Source: Bacillus cereus G9842
Lineage (GTDB): Bacteria > Bacillota > Bacilli > Bacillales > Bacillaceae_G
Length of the DNA stretch: 64,000 nt
Assembly: GCF_000021305.1 (NCBI RefSeq)
Contig: NC_011772.1
Coordinates: forward strand, 4,741,001-4,805,000
Direction: 5' to 3'
The position numbers were made by a program, and so were the translations under genes. Below, in pieces: positions 27,120-36,195 of this stretch. Position 1 is the first letter of the stretch, and every line of letters begins with the position of its first letter. The notes under the pieces are model-generated. The model had not been told where the DNA came from, ran no database searches, and saw only the letters and a program-made list of their open reading frames with translations.

Positions 27120-27841
27120 ACGTCATAATTCACTACATAATGCTGCATTTCTGTATTGTAGTAGCCTTCGCTATATTCAATTACTTCGCCAACTTCATCA
27201 TAAGAATAGCGCATACGTTTTAATAACGCTGTCCCCTCTTTTTCACCTAGCGCTTCTGCAACGAAGCTAGGCGCAAGCCCAACAGCGAATTCATCTCTGA
27301 AGTTTTCTAAATGTATACCTCGGTCTTCAACTAAATCATAAAGCGATTGTAAATCAAAGTCCGATAAATCTGTACTTGCCATGTGTGCTGAGAAATAGTG
27401 CGTATAATGAATGTACGGTGTATCATTTAACGTATATAAACGTTCGATACGGAAACTCTCTTTCCCGAATAATCGAAATGGCACTGTTCCTTCCTCATTA
27501 TGTACGACTTCTGCTTTTAGCAATTTCTTCTGTACTTTATATCCTTCTTCCACTAACACTTCTGTAAATTTCTTACCCTTTGACAACTTTGTCGCCGAAG
27601 TATTACGAATTACTTTCGTTCCTTTACCGCTTTTTTTTTCCAAGTATCCTTCTTGAGCGAGTTCTTTAATGGCATTTCGTACTGTAATCTTGCTAACTTT
27701 GAACTCTTCCTCTAATTGCGGTTCTGAAGGAATATTCGTATGAATCGCATATACACCATGTAATATGCGATCACGAATAATATTTTTTATTTGTAAATAT
27801 AATGGTCCTTTTTTCCTCGTTACGTTCACTGTTACACCCAC
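27116..27841 (-). CDS. GntR/HutC-family regulator with UTRA domain
   Basis: The 241-residue protein has an N-terminal winged helix (PLYLQIKNIIRDRI, then EPQLEEEFKVSKITVRNAIKEL). A C-terminal UTRA ligand domain follows (from about 85), with FRIERLYTLNDTPYIHYTHYF. UTRA regulators bind sugar-phosphate or amino-sugar intermediates and usually repress their own pathway. The GTG start at 27841 shares one base with the kinase stop, so the gene is coupled to the catabolic operon. A GTG four codons later is also possible. The likely inducer is an intermediate of the amino-sugar-acid route encoded upstream. Confidence 0.88.
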   Translation of the reverse strand: MGVTVNVTRKKGPLYLQIKNIIRDRILHGVYAIHTNIPSEPQLEEEFKVSKITVRNAIKELAQEGYLEKKSGKGTKVIRNTSATKLSKGKKFTEVLVEEGYKVQKKLLKAEVVHNEEGTVPFRLFGKESFRIERLYTLNDTPYIHYTHYFSAHMASTDLSDFDLQSLYDLVEDRGIHLENFRDEFAVGLAPSFVAEALGEKEGTALLKRMRYSYDEVGEVIEYSEGYYNTEMQHYVVNYDV

Positions 27842-28857
27842 TACCTTTCTACATCACCTACTGATGCCGTCATTGCCCGAAGTATATCTTTCTCTGATGA
27901 CATTGGCGTATCACCGACGATTGTATGTGCTAGCATTCCAGCTGCTGACGCAAATGAAACAGCTTTCTCTGGTGCGAACTCTTTTATCTCGCCATGAATA
28001 ATTCCGCTCGTATAAGCATCTCCAGCACCTATTCTATCATATACAGAAAACGTAAGTGTTTTTGCAAAAGTGAACGATCCATCTTTACATATAAACCCGC
28101 GAAGCGAATGTGTATTATCACTGTTAATAGAGCGATGAGTACCAGCGATTGTAGCAATATGATACGTTTCAGCTACCTTTGGAATGAGATCCAGCAGCTG
28201 CGCCTCACGCTCCATCTCTTCTGTTTTCATCCCAAGAACGAACATCGCATCTTTTTCATTCATCATAACGATATTAGCAAGCCCTAGCATTTCTTCATAA
28301 TGCGGTTTTGCCTGTTCATATCCGTCTTCTCCCCAAAGTGAGGGACGATAATTACAATCAAAAACGACGGTTCCTCCGTTTTCTTTAACTGCTCTCGCTA
28401 AAGATTTCATATGATGACGCACAGTATCATTCATCGCAAGTGTAATACCGCAAAAATGAACGATATCAATTTCCTTTGCGATTTCTTCAAATTGATACAT
28501 TTCTTCACATGCCGTATTGAAGCTACTTTCTAATCGATTCGAATATGTAACGCGGCTTGCACGTGCACCGAATCCATTTTCTAAAAAATACATACCTACA
28601 TATTTACCACCTCTTGAAACAAGAGAAGTTTGAATCCCTAACTTTTGAATGTAAGATACAGCTGCATCTCCAACCGAATTTTCCGGTAAAGTTGAAATAA
28701 GAAGCCCTTCATGCCCTAAGTGAGAAAGTGCCGCTACAACGTTCACACCTGTACCTGAAAATGAGTAATTTAACGTGTTAGCTTGCGACAACAATTCATA
28801 TCCAGGTACTTGCAGGCGCATCATTACTTCGCCGAACGCTGCAATTTTCTTACGCAT
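27841..28857 (-). CDS. PfkB-family sugar kinase, 2-keto-3-deoxygluconate kinase-like
   Basis: The 338-residue ribokinase-fold enzyme has GTGVNVVAALSHLG near residue 35 and the C-terminal catalytic signature DRIGAGDAYTSGI, whose Asp is the proton acceptor. Overall form (AAFGEVMMRLQVPG start) matches KdgK-type kinases, which make 2-keto-3-deoxy-6-phosphogluconate. ATG at 28857 overlaps the aldolase gene end by 8 bp. A TTG at 28866 is less likely. Its presence beside a KDPG-type aldolase implies the lyase product is unphosphorylated before this step. Confidence 0.85.
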   Translation of the reverse strand: MRKKIAAFGEVMMRLQVPGYELLSQANTLNYSFSGTGVNVVAALSHLGHEGLLISTLPENSVGDAAVSYIQKLGIQTSLVSRGGKYVGMYFLENGFGARASRVTYSNRLESSFNTACEEMYQFEEIAKEIDIVHFCGITLAMNDTVRHHMKSLARAVKENGGTVVFDCNYRPSLWGEDGYEQAKPHYEEMLGLANIVMMNEKDAMFVLGMKTEEMEREAQLLDLIPKVAETYHIATIAGTHRSINSDNTHSLRGFICKDGSFTFAKTLTFSVYDRIGAGDAYTSGIIHGEIKEFAPEKAVSFASAAGMLAHTIVGDTPMSSEKDILRAMTASVGDVER

Positions 28858-29605
28858 ATTGATCAACTAGCTTTTTCACGACTGCTAATAATTCACGAAC
28901 ATCTTCTACTTTCGTATTACCAGTTTCTTTATCAATAATAGAAGAGTATACGTGCGGGATAACTTGCTCTACATTTGCCTCAAGCGCAATACGTACAATT
29001 GTTTCAAAGTTTTCTTTATCAATTCCACCTGTTGGCTCTAATGCGAATCCTTCTTCTGCACAAGCTTTCGCAACTGCGCGATATTCTTCTTCGTGAGCTA
29101 GCCCTTTCATCGGGAAGTATTTCAATGAATTTCCGCCCATATCACGTACAAGTGCGATCGCTGTTTTAATTGGAACGATTGCTTTTTCTTCTCCAGCCGC
29201 ACTAATTGGGCCAGTAGAAATATTTACGTAACCTACTTTTCCTGTTGGTGATACTAAACTATTAATCCAGCTATCCTTTTCGCCGAGATTTGCTCGCGTT
29301 GCTCCAACTGAAGGGAACACTTGGTTAATATGGCTACCAGGATAATGCTTCGCAATTTCAGCTACAACTGCTGCTTGGCGATTATCTCCTGCGCCTAGTC
29401 CGATTGATACAGCGTCATCAATTTCTTTTCCGTATGCTTTCATAGCTGTAACAGCTTCTTCTACTGTTGGGTAGTCTTTTGATAACACTCCCACTACTAC
29501 ATAACCTTCTGCTGCTTCAAAAATATCTTTTGCATTTTCTATATTGTTTGCTAATACATTTAATGCTACGTGGCCTTTATAAAAACGTTTTTGAATGTTT
29601 GTCAT
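28850..29605 (-). CDS. KDPG-type aldolase (DgaF-like)
   Basis: The 251-residue protein resembles the DgaF/KDGP aldolase family, with ALNVLANNIENAKDIFEAAEG, VSIGLGAGDNRQAAVV, LKYFPMKGLAHEEEY (schiff-base Lys region) and EPTGGIDKENFETIV. In Salmonella DgaF cleaves 2-keto-3-deoxy-6-phosphogluconate to pyruvate and glyceraldehyde-3-phosphate in D-glucosaminate use. The ATG follows AGGGGGAAAC and starts one base after the SelA-like gene stop. It overlaps the kinase gene by 8 bp, so the genes are tightly coupled. Confidence 0.82.
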   Translation of the reverse strand: MTNIQKRFYKGHVALNVLANNIENAKDIFEAAEGYVVVGVLSKDYPTVEEAVTAMKAYGKEIDDAVSIGLGAGDNRQAAVVAEIAKHYPGSHINQVFPSVGATRANLGEKDSWINSLVSPTGKVGYVNISTGPISAAGEEKAIVPIKTAIALVRDMGGNSLKYFPMKGLAHEEEYRAVAKACAEEGFALEPTGGIDKENFETIVRIALEANVEQVIPHVYSSIIDKETGNTKVEDVRELLAVVKKLVDQYA

Positions 29606-29606
29606 T

Positions 29607-30710
29607 TTAGTTTCCCCCTACGATTTCTCTCAATTTTTCTTCAATCACATGTATGTCATCACCTTGAAGTGGACGTGGATCAATATCAAAGAATCCTTGT
29701 CTTACTCCGTAATCACGTGTATAAATGGCGATTTCCCCTTCGCGTAATGCAGTCACAACTTCTTTTGCTGATTTGTTTAACTCTTTCTCGTTAATATGAA
29801 TACGAGCTCTAAAGATTGCTCTTCCTGCTTCATCTTGAACGATCGTTACATTTACACCATTTAATTCTTTTAGCGGCATAAGTACTTGTAATAGCTCTTT
29901 TTCTTGCTCGCTCTTATCTTCTTTTACTCCGTACTCATCAAGCGCTTGAAGTAAACCGAAAGTCGTCTCTTTCCCAACTTTCATACTTCTTCCGATGCAA
30001 TGTAATTGTACTTTCAGCCACTCGATGTATTTTCGTTTCCCGCCAACAATACCAGAAGTAGGCCCTTCAATCGCCTTTGAACCGCTATAAATGGCAAGAT
30101 CTGAATACTTCACATATTTTTGAATATCTCCTTCAGCTGCTGCATCCACGATAAGCGGTACGTTATTTCGCTGCGCAACTTCCCATGCTTCTTCAACAGA
30201 AATCATATTTTTTTGCACTGCATGATGTGATTTCACATACAGAATCGCTGCTGTATTTTCACCAATTGCATCTTCAATATGCTCTGCTTTCCCTTCATTT
30301 GCATAGCCAACTTCAACGAGTTTACCACCGCCTAAGTAAATCATCGTTTCAACAGGTGCACCGTATTGAACGTTATGACCTTTTAACATAATCACTTCGT
30401 TTTTCGCGATTACTTCTTGATGAAGTCTTTCACTTTTACGGCGATTTCCTTCTGTAACGATACCAGCGATAGAAAGTGCAATTCCGCTCGATGCTGAATT
30501 CACAACGACTGCTGCCTCTGAATCTAGAATTCTCGCAATATGGTCTCCCGCTTTATCTACTAAATCAGCAATTTCTACATAATTTTGTCCACCATGCTTC
30601 ATCGCATCCATAACTGTATCTGTAGGAGCGGATACACCTAAAATACTCATTCTACCGCTCGCATTAATTACTCTTTTTAATCCGTACTTAGCATTCAATG
30701 AATGACCCAT
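29607..30710 (-). CDS. SelA-like PLP-dependent ammonia-lyase (DgaE-like)
   Basis: The 367-residue PLP enzyme of the SelA/DgaE family starts LKRVINASGRMSILGVSAPT. It has EAAVVVNSASSGIALSIAG, IVDAAAEGD and the PLP lysine in YSGSKAIEGPTSGIVGG. Despite similarity to selenocysteine synthase, the context matches DgaE, which removes ammonia from D-glucosaminate-6-phosphate to give a 2-keto-3-deoxy acid. A kinase follows in the operon, so the substrate here may be the unphosphorylated acid. It overlaps the amidohydrolase gene by 23 bp and has AAAGGGG upstream of its ATG. Confidence 0.82.
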   Translation of the reverse strand: MGHSLNAKYGLKRVINASGRMSILGVSAPTDTVMDAMKHGGQNYVEIADLVDKAGDHIARILDSEAAVVVNSASSGIALSIAGIVTEGNRRKSERLHQEVIAKNEVIMLKGHNVQYGAPVETMIYLGGGKLVEVGYANEGKAEHIEDAIGENTAAILYVKSHHAVQKNMISVEEAWEVAQRNNVPLIVDAAAEGDIQKYVKYSDLAIYSGSKAIEGPTSGIVGGKRKYIEWLKVQLHCIGRSMKVGKETTFGLLQALDEYGVKEDKSEQEKELLQVLMPLKELNGVNVTIVQDEAGRAIFRARIHINEKELNKSAKEVVTALREGEIAIYTRDYGVRQGFFDIDPRPLQGDDIHVIEEKLREIVGGN

Positions 30711-31788
30711 TGATTACAACCCCTTTCGTATCAATTCTTCTTTCAGCAATGCGCTGATCCCCTTCTGAATCAATTAACGTAACCTTCTCATCTTTCACCG
30801 TAAATAAAGTTAAGTTTGCAATATCTCCTTCTTGAATGCGGCCAAGCTCTGGTTTCTTAAGCCATTCTGCTGCATTTTTCGTAACCGCATCAATCACTTC
30901 TTCTAGCGGATAACCTAAGTAAAGGAATTTCGAAAGAACGTGAGCCATACTGTAAACTGGACCGTGTATACGGTTCTTCCGGTAAATATCTGTACTAATT
31001 GTACGAAAGGCAATACCGTAACGCTTCGCTGCTTCTGCTACTTTAAAAGAAAAACTAGCGTTACCGTGACCAACATCTAAATGCACACCGCGATTCACTG
31101 CATCTAGTAACACAGGTAGTGGTTTACCTTCTTCATCAAATAAATTATTTTCTTTCCCGTTTAAATAATGTGTAATGACATCATCTTTTTCTAAAAGAGG
31201 TACAACTTCCTCAATGCGAGGAGGCGCTGAACCGATATGTACCATAATCGGTAATGATGTTTCTCGAGATAAAGCGCGCGCTACATGCAGCGGTTCAATT
31301 CCACTATCACAAACGACACTTTTACTCATTCTCGCCTTTAACCCAACGATTACATCTTTATACTTTTCTACTGCTTCTATCGCTTTCTCTTTATCTATCC
31401 ATTCCATATTGGATAATTCATCAATTCGTTTCAAACCGATGCGAGAAATATTTAAAAAGGCAAATAAATTTGTCTTTGCCTGCTCTCTACTTTTTACTAA
31501 ATCTGCAATGCGATCAGCACCGCAACTACCCGCATCAACAATTGTCGTTACCCCTTGCTTAACGCCAATTTCATCCACCTCATCGCCATACGGATCAAAC
31601 TCTGGAAAAGCATGAACGTGCAAATCAATCCAACCATTCGATACGTAAGTACCAGAGTAATCAAGAACCTTTCCACCCTCGCCAGCACCAGCTTTCGTCA
31701 CCTGTGCGATTTTGTTATTTTCAATTACAATGTCAATCTCTTCCCCGTTCACACGTTTCACATTACGTAGTACGAATCGTTCTGTCAT
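30688..31788 (-). CDS. Amidohydrolase/deacetylase-family metallohydrolase
   Basis: The 366-residue amidohydrolase-superfamily enzyme has the metal motif WIDLHVHAFPE, a Lys-bearing strand (VIVGLKARMSKSVV), further ligand His residues in IMVHIGSAPPR and HLDVGHGNASFSF, and the Asp in TISTDIY. It belongs to the EF0837-type group found beside SelA-like lyases and DgaF aldolases. Its likely job is to deacylate an N-acylated amino-sugar acid before deamination. AAGGGTGG precedes the ATG. It is the first gene of the operon, and a cre-like site lies 33 bp upstream. Confidence 0.82.
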   Translation of the reverse strand: MTERFVLRNVKRVNGEEIDIVIENNKIAQVTKAGAGEGGKVLDYSGTYVSNGWIDLHVHAFPEFDPYGDEVDEIGVKQGVTTIVDAGSCGADRIADLVKSREQAKTNLFAFLNISRIGLKRIDELSNMEWIDKEKAIEAVEKYKDVIVGLKARMSKSVVCDSGIEPLHVARALSRETSLPIMVHIGSAPPRIEEVVPLLEKDDVITHYLNGKENNLFDEEGKPLPVLLDAVNRGVHLDVGHGNASFSFKVAEAAKRYGIAFRTISTDIYRKNRIHGPVYSMAHVLSKFLYLGYPLEEVIDAVTKNAAEWLKKPELGRIQEGDIANLTLFTVKDEKVTLIDSEGDQRIAERRIDTKGVVINGSFIEC

Positions 31789-31820
31789 TGTATTTCCACC
31801 CTTTTCTATAAGAAGCCATA

Positions 31821-31834
31821 AGAATACGCTTACA
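31821..31834 (-). promoter_or_regulatory. Candidate CcpA cre site
   Basis: On the minus strand TGTAAGCGTATTCT matches the cre consensus TGWAANCGNTNWCA at 12 of 14 positions. Its place just before the amidohydrolase start fits carbon catabolite repression of the operon. Confidence 0.45.
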
Positions 31835-31900
31835 TTTAAGTTTCATTTTTTATATCTCTTTCACACGCTTAGCGTAACACAAAAAAAGGGAGAAGTAAAT

Positions 31901-31910
31901 ATAACGTTAT
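31901..31910. promoter_or_regulatory. ATAACGTTAT palindrome upstream of the operon
   Basis: This short perfect dyad lies about 115 bp upstream of the amidohydrolase gene. It may be an operator for the UTRA regulator; the match to any known site is not established. Confidence 0.25.
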
Positions 31911-31966
31911 AATGTTTAAAAGTAAATAAAAAGATGCTCCTCCAAAATGTTGATAGTACAGGAAAT

Positions 31967-32090
31967 TATATCAACGATTTTTCGAATATATCTATCATAA
32001 CTTACAATATATCAACGATTTTTTAATTATATCTATCGTAACTCAAAATATATCAACGATTCGACAAGGAATATCGATTTACCGACAAAA
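31967..32090. repeat. Three 41-bp tandem repeats, TATATCAACGATT family
   Basis: TATATCAACGATT starts at 31967, 32008 and 32049, an exact 41-bp period. The first two units continue TATATCTATC(A/G)TAACT. The third diverges into AATATCGATTTACCGACAA. A related single copy lies at 34999. No ORF crosses the array. Confidence 0.75.
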
Positions 32091-32114
32091 AACGTCAATT
32101 CCTTTCTTATATAA

Positions 32115-32147
32115 GAAAAGGCTGTCCCAAATGGCACAGCCTTTTTC
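32115..32147 (-). terminator. Hairpin terminator of the vanY-like gene
   Basis: AAAAGGCTGT and ACAGCCTTTT pair over 10 bp around 10 nt, with T runs on both strands, directly after the stop at 32149. Confidence 0.88.
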
Positions 32148-32148
32148 T

Positions 32149-33009
32149 CTATTCCTGAACCGTCACAATAACCCCATCCATATTGTTACCGGAAATTTCA
32201 TACTGCTTGTTTGCTGGAACGTTCACTTTCGTATTCTCAGAAACTTTATAATAAGAAACAGTATATTTCTTACCTTCTACTTCAGTTGAAACCTCTTTTT
32301 CCTCTTTTAAAAACTCTAAATATTCCTCTAGTGTAAAATTCTTTTTTTGCATAATTGCGCTATGAGGTAGGCCGACATAACGGATATGCCATGGCTCATA
32401 TTGAATTCCAGTAATGTTACTTTTATTTTTCGGATAACGTAATACAAAGCCATGCTTCCATACGTTCTCTTCAATCCATTTTCCTTCAGGCGCTTTCTCC
32501 ATTTTTTTTTGAGTAGACCCAATGTCCAGTGATAATCCTAAATTATGTTCACTGTATCCTGCTGGAAGTGCATAATCAGATCCCATTTTTTCATATAGCT
32601 GTTTTTGCTCTTGGAAATCTCTATAACCACTACTAATCAAAAAATGGTTAACACTTTCTTTTCCAGCCGCATCGACAACGTTCAAAAACTTTTTCACAAC
32701 ATCCTTTGATAAACGAAGATTTCTATCAAATATTACATAGCCTCTTACTAATTCACTATTATGATTTATATTTATAATATCAGACCTAATACTATCTTTT
32801 TTTACTGGATAATCCCTGTTAACTAATAATAAATCACCCTTATAAATTTGTTCCTTCGTAATCTCTTTCCTCTCAGTGTTTGCCGCCTTTACTAGCTCAT
32901 CTTTCCCGACAATTTTAACATCGATTTCCTTTTGAAATAAAGGTGATATATAAACGCCTACACATACTGTGCATGCTATAAAAAAAGAAATAAATACCCA
33001 CTTTTTCAT
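32149..33009 (-). CDS. VanY/DdlY-type D-Ala-D-Ala carboxypeptidase
   Basis: The 286-residue protein has an N-terminal membrane anchor (about 4-22) and an M15B peptidase domain. Zinc-site motifs are SSGYRDFQEQKQLYE, EHNLGLSLDIG and YEPWHIRYVG. A C-terminal extension of about 50 residues (TVSYYKVSENTKVNVP) follows. It should remove the terminal D-Ala from cell-wall precursors on the outer face of the membrane. The two-component genes lie upstream on the same strand, as in van clusters and the Bacillus vanRS-vanY loci. No vanHAX ligase is present, so glycopeptide resistance would not be expected. Confidence 0.9.
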   Translation of the reverse strand: MKKWVFISFFIACTVCVGVYISPLFQKEIDVKIVGKDELVKAANTERKEITKEQIYKGDLLLVNRDYPVKKDSIRSDIININHNSELVRGYVIFDRNLRLSKDVVKKFLNVVDAAGKESVNHFLISSGYRDFQEQKQLYEKMGSDYALPAGYSEHNLGLSLDIGSTQKKMEKAPEGKWIEENVWKHGFVLRYPKNKSNITGIQYEPWHIRYVGLPHSAIMQKKNFTLEEYLEFLKEEKEVSTEVEGKKYTVSYYKVSENTKVNVPANKQYEISGNNMDGVIVTVQE

Positions 33010-33091
33010 TTCTAGTTCCTCCTTAACGTAACTTACGTATAGAATAGAAAAAACTATTAAAATAAAAAGTGGGGTAAAGTTTAAATTTTTA

Positions 33092-34198
33092 TTAAATTGT
33101 TACATTCTCGTCTTTTGGCAATCGTACTTCAAATATCGTTCTAACTACATTGCTTTCAGCAGAAATCGTACCATTATGCTGCTCGACAATATTTTTCGCA
33201 ATGAATAGTCCAAGGCCTGTCCCGCCACGGTTCTCAGTTCTCGCTTTATCACCTGTGTAAAACATATCAAAAAGATACGGTAAATCTTCTTCTGGAATGC
33301 TATCTCCATAATTCATAATTTGTACGACAACTTCTCTATTATCAACATACCCATTCATATCAATAAATTGCCCATCATATCCGTAACGAACGGCATTTGT
33401 TAACAAGTTTTCAAATACTCTAGCTAACAATTTTCCATCACCGTGCATCGGTAAATGAGGGTCCACATTCAATCTAGCTTCTAAATGATGTTTTTCTAAT
33501 AACGGATACAATTCCTCCTCTAACTGTATAAGTAACTCACTTATATCAATCGGCTTTTTATCCAGCTTTAGCATGCCATAATTCATACGTGTAATTTCAA
33601 ATAGCTCATCAATTAAACTTTCCAGTCTTTGCGATTTTGTATATGCAATTGTGGAGAAATGTTTAATTTGTTCTTTTGTTAAATTTTCATCTTTAAGAAT
33701 TAAATCTAAATATCCTAACACGGATGTTAATGGCGTTCTTAAATCATGAGCTAAATTTACAACAAGCTGATCTTTACTACTTTCAGCAAAATCTCCTCTT
33801 TCAACAGCTTCTTTTAACTTTTCACTTGCAACATTTATTTCACGCGCGATATTTCCAAACTCATCATTTGATGAAACTTGAACTTTATTCGTAAAGTTAC
33901 CGTTCGCAAGATGATGAATCCCATTAGAAATTTCATCAAAGTATTTTAAATACGGTTTTGTCAAAAAGAAGAAAAAGATAATAGACAACGGAATAAAGAA
34001 AATTAAAAAGAAGTTAATGTCTCCAAATTCCCTTACCATTGACCTAAATTGTGCTAAAGGCTCTTCGTAGCGAACCATTGTTTTATAATACAGCTGCAAT
34101 CCTTTATAAATTATATAAGTTACAGTTGCTGCAAGCACCATACTTAACGCAAATAAGGCAATCATTTTAAATCGAAAACTTTTCATCATATTAGCCAT
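33092..34198 (-). CDS. VanS-like sensor histidine kinase
   Basis: The 368-residue kinase has two membrane helices (about 10-30 and 57-75) with a short 25-residue outer loop, a HAMP domain (KYFDEISNGIHHLANGNF) and a HisKA box (VNLAHDLRTPLTSVLGY). Its ATPase domain has ARVFENLLTNAVRYG and GGTGLGLFIAKNIVEQHNG. It overlaps the regulator gene by 8 bp. The small outer loop suggests the ligand is sensed in or near the membrane. The VanY-like gene 82 bp downstream is the presumed target. Confidence 0.9.
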   Translation of the reverse strand: MANMMKSFRFKMIALFALSMVLAATVTYIIYKGLQLYYKTMVRYEEPLAQFRSMVREFGDINFFLIFFIPLSIIFFFFLTKPYLKYFDEISNGIHHLANGNFTNKVQVSSNDEFGNIAREINVASEKLKEAVERGDFAESSKDQLVVNLAHDLRTPLTSVLGYLDLILKDENLTKEQIKHFSTIAYTKSQRLESLIDELFEITRMNYGMLKLDKKPIDISELLIQLEEELYPLLEKHHLEARLNVDPHLPMHGDGKLLARVFENLLTNAVRYGYDGQFIDMNGYVDNREVVVQIMNYGDSIPEEDLPYLFDMFYTGDKARTENRGGTGLGLFIAKNIVEQHNGTISAESNVVRTIFEVRLPKDENVTI

Positions 34199-34889
34199 TG
34201 AAAGTATAACCTACTCCCCACACTGTTTTTATTAATTTATCCTTTCTTTTATCTTCTCCAAGTTTCTTCCGCAAAGTACGAATATGTACCATTACTGTAT
34301 TTCCACCTTCATAATAATCATCCGCCCATACGTGCTGAAAAATATTTTCCACATTGTATACTTTCTTCGGATGACTCGCTAATAAATATAAAATATCGAA
34401 CTCTTTCGGCGTTAATTCAATTTGCTCACCATACACATCAACCGTCCTGCGCTCAGGATTAATTACGACTCCGCCTATTTCTAAAGCAGATTTACTCTCC
34501 GCTACTTTCGGTTGATTTAACGTAAAAAACCTACGCAGTTGTGCATTTACACGTGCAACTAATTCTATCGGTGTGAAAGGCTTCGTCATATAATCATCCG
34601 CACCTAGTACAAGACCTGTCACCTTATCAAAGTCCGAAGTTTTCGCGCTTAAAAAAATAATTGGCATATGATGTTTCGCGCGAATTTGACGCGTCACCTC
34701 ATAACCATCCATTTTCGGCATCATAATATCTAAAACTACCAAGTCGATTGGCTGCGCTTCAATAATATGAACCGCCTCTTCCCCATCCGCTGCTTTCACA
34801 ACATGGTACCCTTCTTTTTCTAAATGTATCTCAATTAAGTCAGCAATTTCCGCCTCATCATCAGCTATTAAAATTGAAATGCGCTTCAT
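34191..34889 (-). CDS. VanR-like OmpR-family response regulator
   Basis: The 232-residue regulator has acidic pocket D10-D11, phospho-site D54 in VVLDIMMPKMDGYEV, switch Lys in MTKPFTPIELVARV, and a winged helix with ELTPKEFDILYLLASHP and VWGVGYTFNG. GGGGGAGTAAA precedes the ATG. It heads the regulator-kinase-carboxypeptidase operon. The 41-bp-type repeat copy lies between it and menC. Confidence 0.92.
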   Translation of the reverse strand: MKRISILIADDEAEIADLIEIHLEKEGYHVVKAADGEEAVHIIEAQPIDLVVLDIMMPKMDGYEVTRQIRAKHHMPIIFLSAKTSDFDKVTGLVLGADDYMTKPFTPIELVARVNAQLRRFFTLNQPKVAESKSALEIGGVVINPERRTVDVYGEQIELTPKEFDILYLLASHPKKVYNVENIFQHVWADDYYEGGNTVMVHIRTLRKKLGEDKRKDKLIKTVWGVGYTFNG

Positions 34890-34998
34890 TTTACTCCCCC
34901 TTTTTCATTCCATTTTTATACGCTCGATTGTAAACTAGTCTATCCAATTTGTACAATACGAAAAGGCTACTCGTTACAGTAACCTTGGTAAATAAAAT

Positions 34999-35045
34999 TA
35001 TATCAGCGATTATTGAAATATATCGACTTACCGACAATGAACGAC
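34999..35045. repeat. Dispersed copy of the TATATCARCGATT repeat
   Basis: TATATCAGCGATT is followed by ATATCGACTTACCGACAA, matching the third unit of the array at 31967-32090. It lies in the short gap between menC and the VanR-like gene. Confidence 0.65.
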
Positions 35046-35088
35046 AAAATCCTCTCGCTACTTGCGGGCATCCTAATGAAACTTCCAT

Positions 35089-36195
35089 TTACCGTTCAAA
35101 CACAATCCGCTGCTTCGTGATTTCCGCCAGCCTTCCGCGATCTACTTCATACTCAGCATCAACGCTTTGCGGCACCATCACTTTCCCGCCCTCAAGCGTC
35201 ACTTCCGGTGAAATAATATCCCTCTGCCAATGTCTACTAGAAGCAGATATGTCGCCTGGAATCGTAAAGTTAGGTAATGAAGCAAGAGCAACATTTTGCG
35301 CTCGTGAAATCCCCATCTCCACCATACCACCGCACCAAACTGGTATGTTATGCTCCATGCAATAATTATGAATTTGAACCGATTCTGTTAATCCGCCCAC
35401 TCGCCCTGGTTTAATGTTAACGATGCGGCAACTACCAAGTGTAATCGCAACGCGTGCGTCTTCTAAACTATGGATACTTTCGTCTAGACAAATTGGCGTT
35501 TCAATCTTCTTCTGCAGCTGTGCATGATCGAGAAAATCGTAATCTGCTAGCGGTTGCTCAATCATCATCAATTGAAATTCATCTAGTCGTTTCAGTTTCT
35601 CTGTATCCGCTAATGTATACGCTGAATTTGCATCAGCCATTAACGGGATGTGCGGGAACTCTTTACGAATCTCTTTCAATAATTCGTAATCATGCTCTGG
35701 CTTTATTTTCACTTTAAAACGCTCGTACCCTTCTTCTGCGTACTTCTCGATTTGTTTTAACATAACCGGAATCGTATTGATCCCAATTACAACGCCGACT
35801 TCAATTTCAGGGCTAGCTCCTCCAAGAACTGTCGCTAGCGATTTCTTTTGACGCTTCGCATATAAATCCCAAATAGCCCCCTCTATTCCGGCTTTTGCCA
35901 TTCGGTTTCTTTTTATATGTTGAAATAGACCCGGTACCTCATTCGGATGAGAAATTTCAGCCTTTAATAAATCAGGTAACAAAAAGTCTTGCAGTACATG
36001 TAGTGCTGTCTTCACCGTTTCTTCCGTATACCACGGTTCAGAAAATGCAACGACTTCCCCAAATCCGATGTACCCGTCTGTATCCTCTAATTCAATAACA
36101 ATACTCTCACGCTTTTCGTAAGTCCCGTAGCTCGCAGCAAACGGGATTACGAGTGGCATTTCCGTTATATACAGTGTCGCTTTTTTTATTTCCAC
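35089..36195 (-). CDS. menC: o-Succinylbenzoate synthase (MenC)
   Basis: The 368-residue enolase-superfamily enzyme dehydrates SHCHC to o-succinylbenzoate in menaquinone synthesis. It has the catalytic KVKIKP lysine pair, metal ligands in PLMADANSAYT, MIEQPLADYD and CLDESIHS, and the KPGRVGG lysine. It is of the NSAR/OSBS type, so it may also racemise N-acylamino acids. GTG at 36195 is fixed by GGAGG 7 nt upstream and overlaps the menE stop by one base. It is the last men gene of the run. Confidence 0.92.
   Translation of the reverse strand: MEIKKATLYITEMPLVIPFAASYGTYEKRESIVIELEDTDGYIGFGEVVAFSEPWYTEETVKTALHVLQDFLLPDLLKAEISHPNEVPGLFQHIKRNRMAKAGIEGAIWDLYAKRQKKSLATVLGGASPEIEVGVVIGINTIPVMLKQIEKYAEEGYERFKVKIKPEHDYELLKEIRKEFPHIPLMADANSAYTLADTEKLKRLDEFQLMMIEQPLADYDFLDHAQLQKKIETPICLDESIHSLEDARVAITLGSCRIVNIKPGRVGGLTESVQIHNYCMEHNIPVWCGGMVEMGISRAQNVALASLPNFTIPGDISASSRHWQRDIISPEVTLEGGKVMVPQSVDAEYEVDRGRLAEITKQRIVFER

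Noticed and set aside
29607..30710. Selenocysteine synthase (SelA)
   Set aside because: It is SelA-like in sequence, but it sits in a sugar-acid operon without selB, selD or a tRNA-Sec gene, and matches DgaE context better.
31967..32090. Possible CRISPR array
   Set aside because: Units are contiguous 41-bp tandem repeats with no unique spacers, and no cas genes are nearby.
32149..34889. Full vancomycin-resistance cluster
   Set aside because: Only the regulator, kinase and carboxypeptidase types are present. vanH, vanA/B ligase and vanX homologues are absent.
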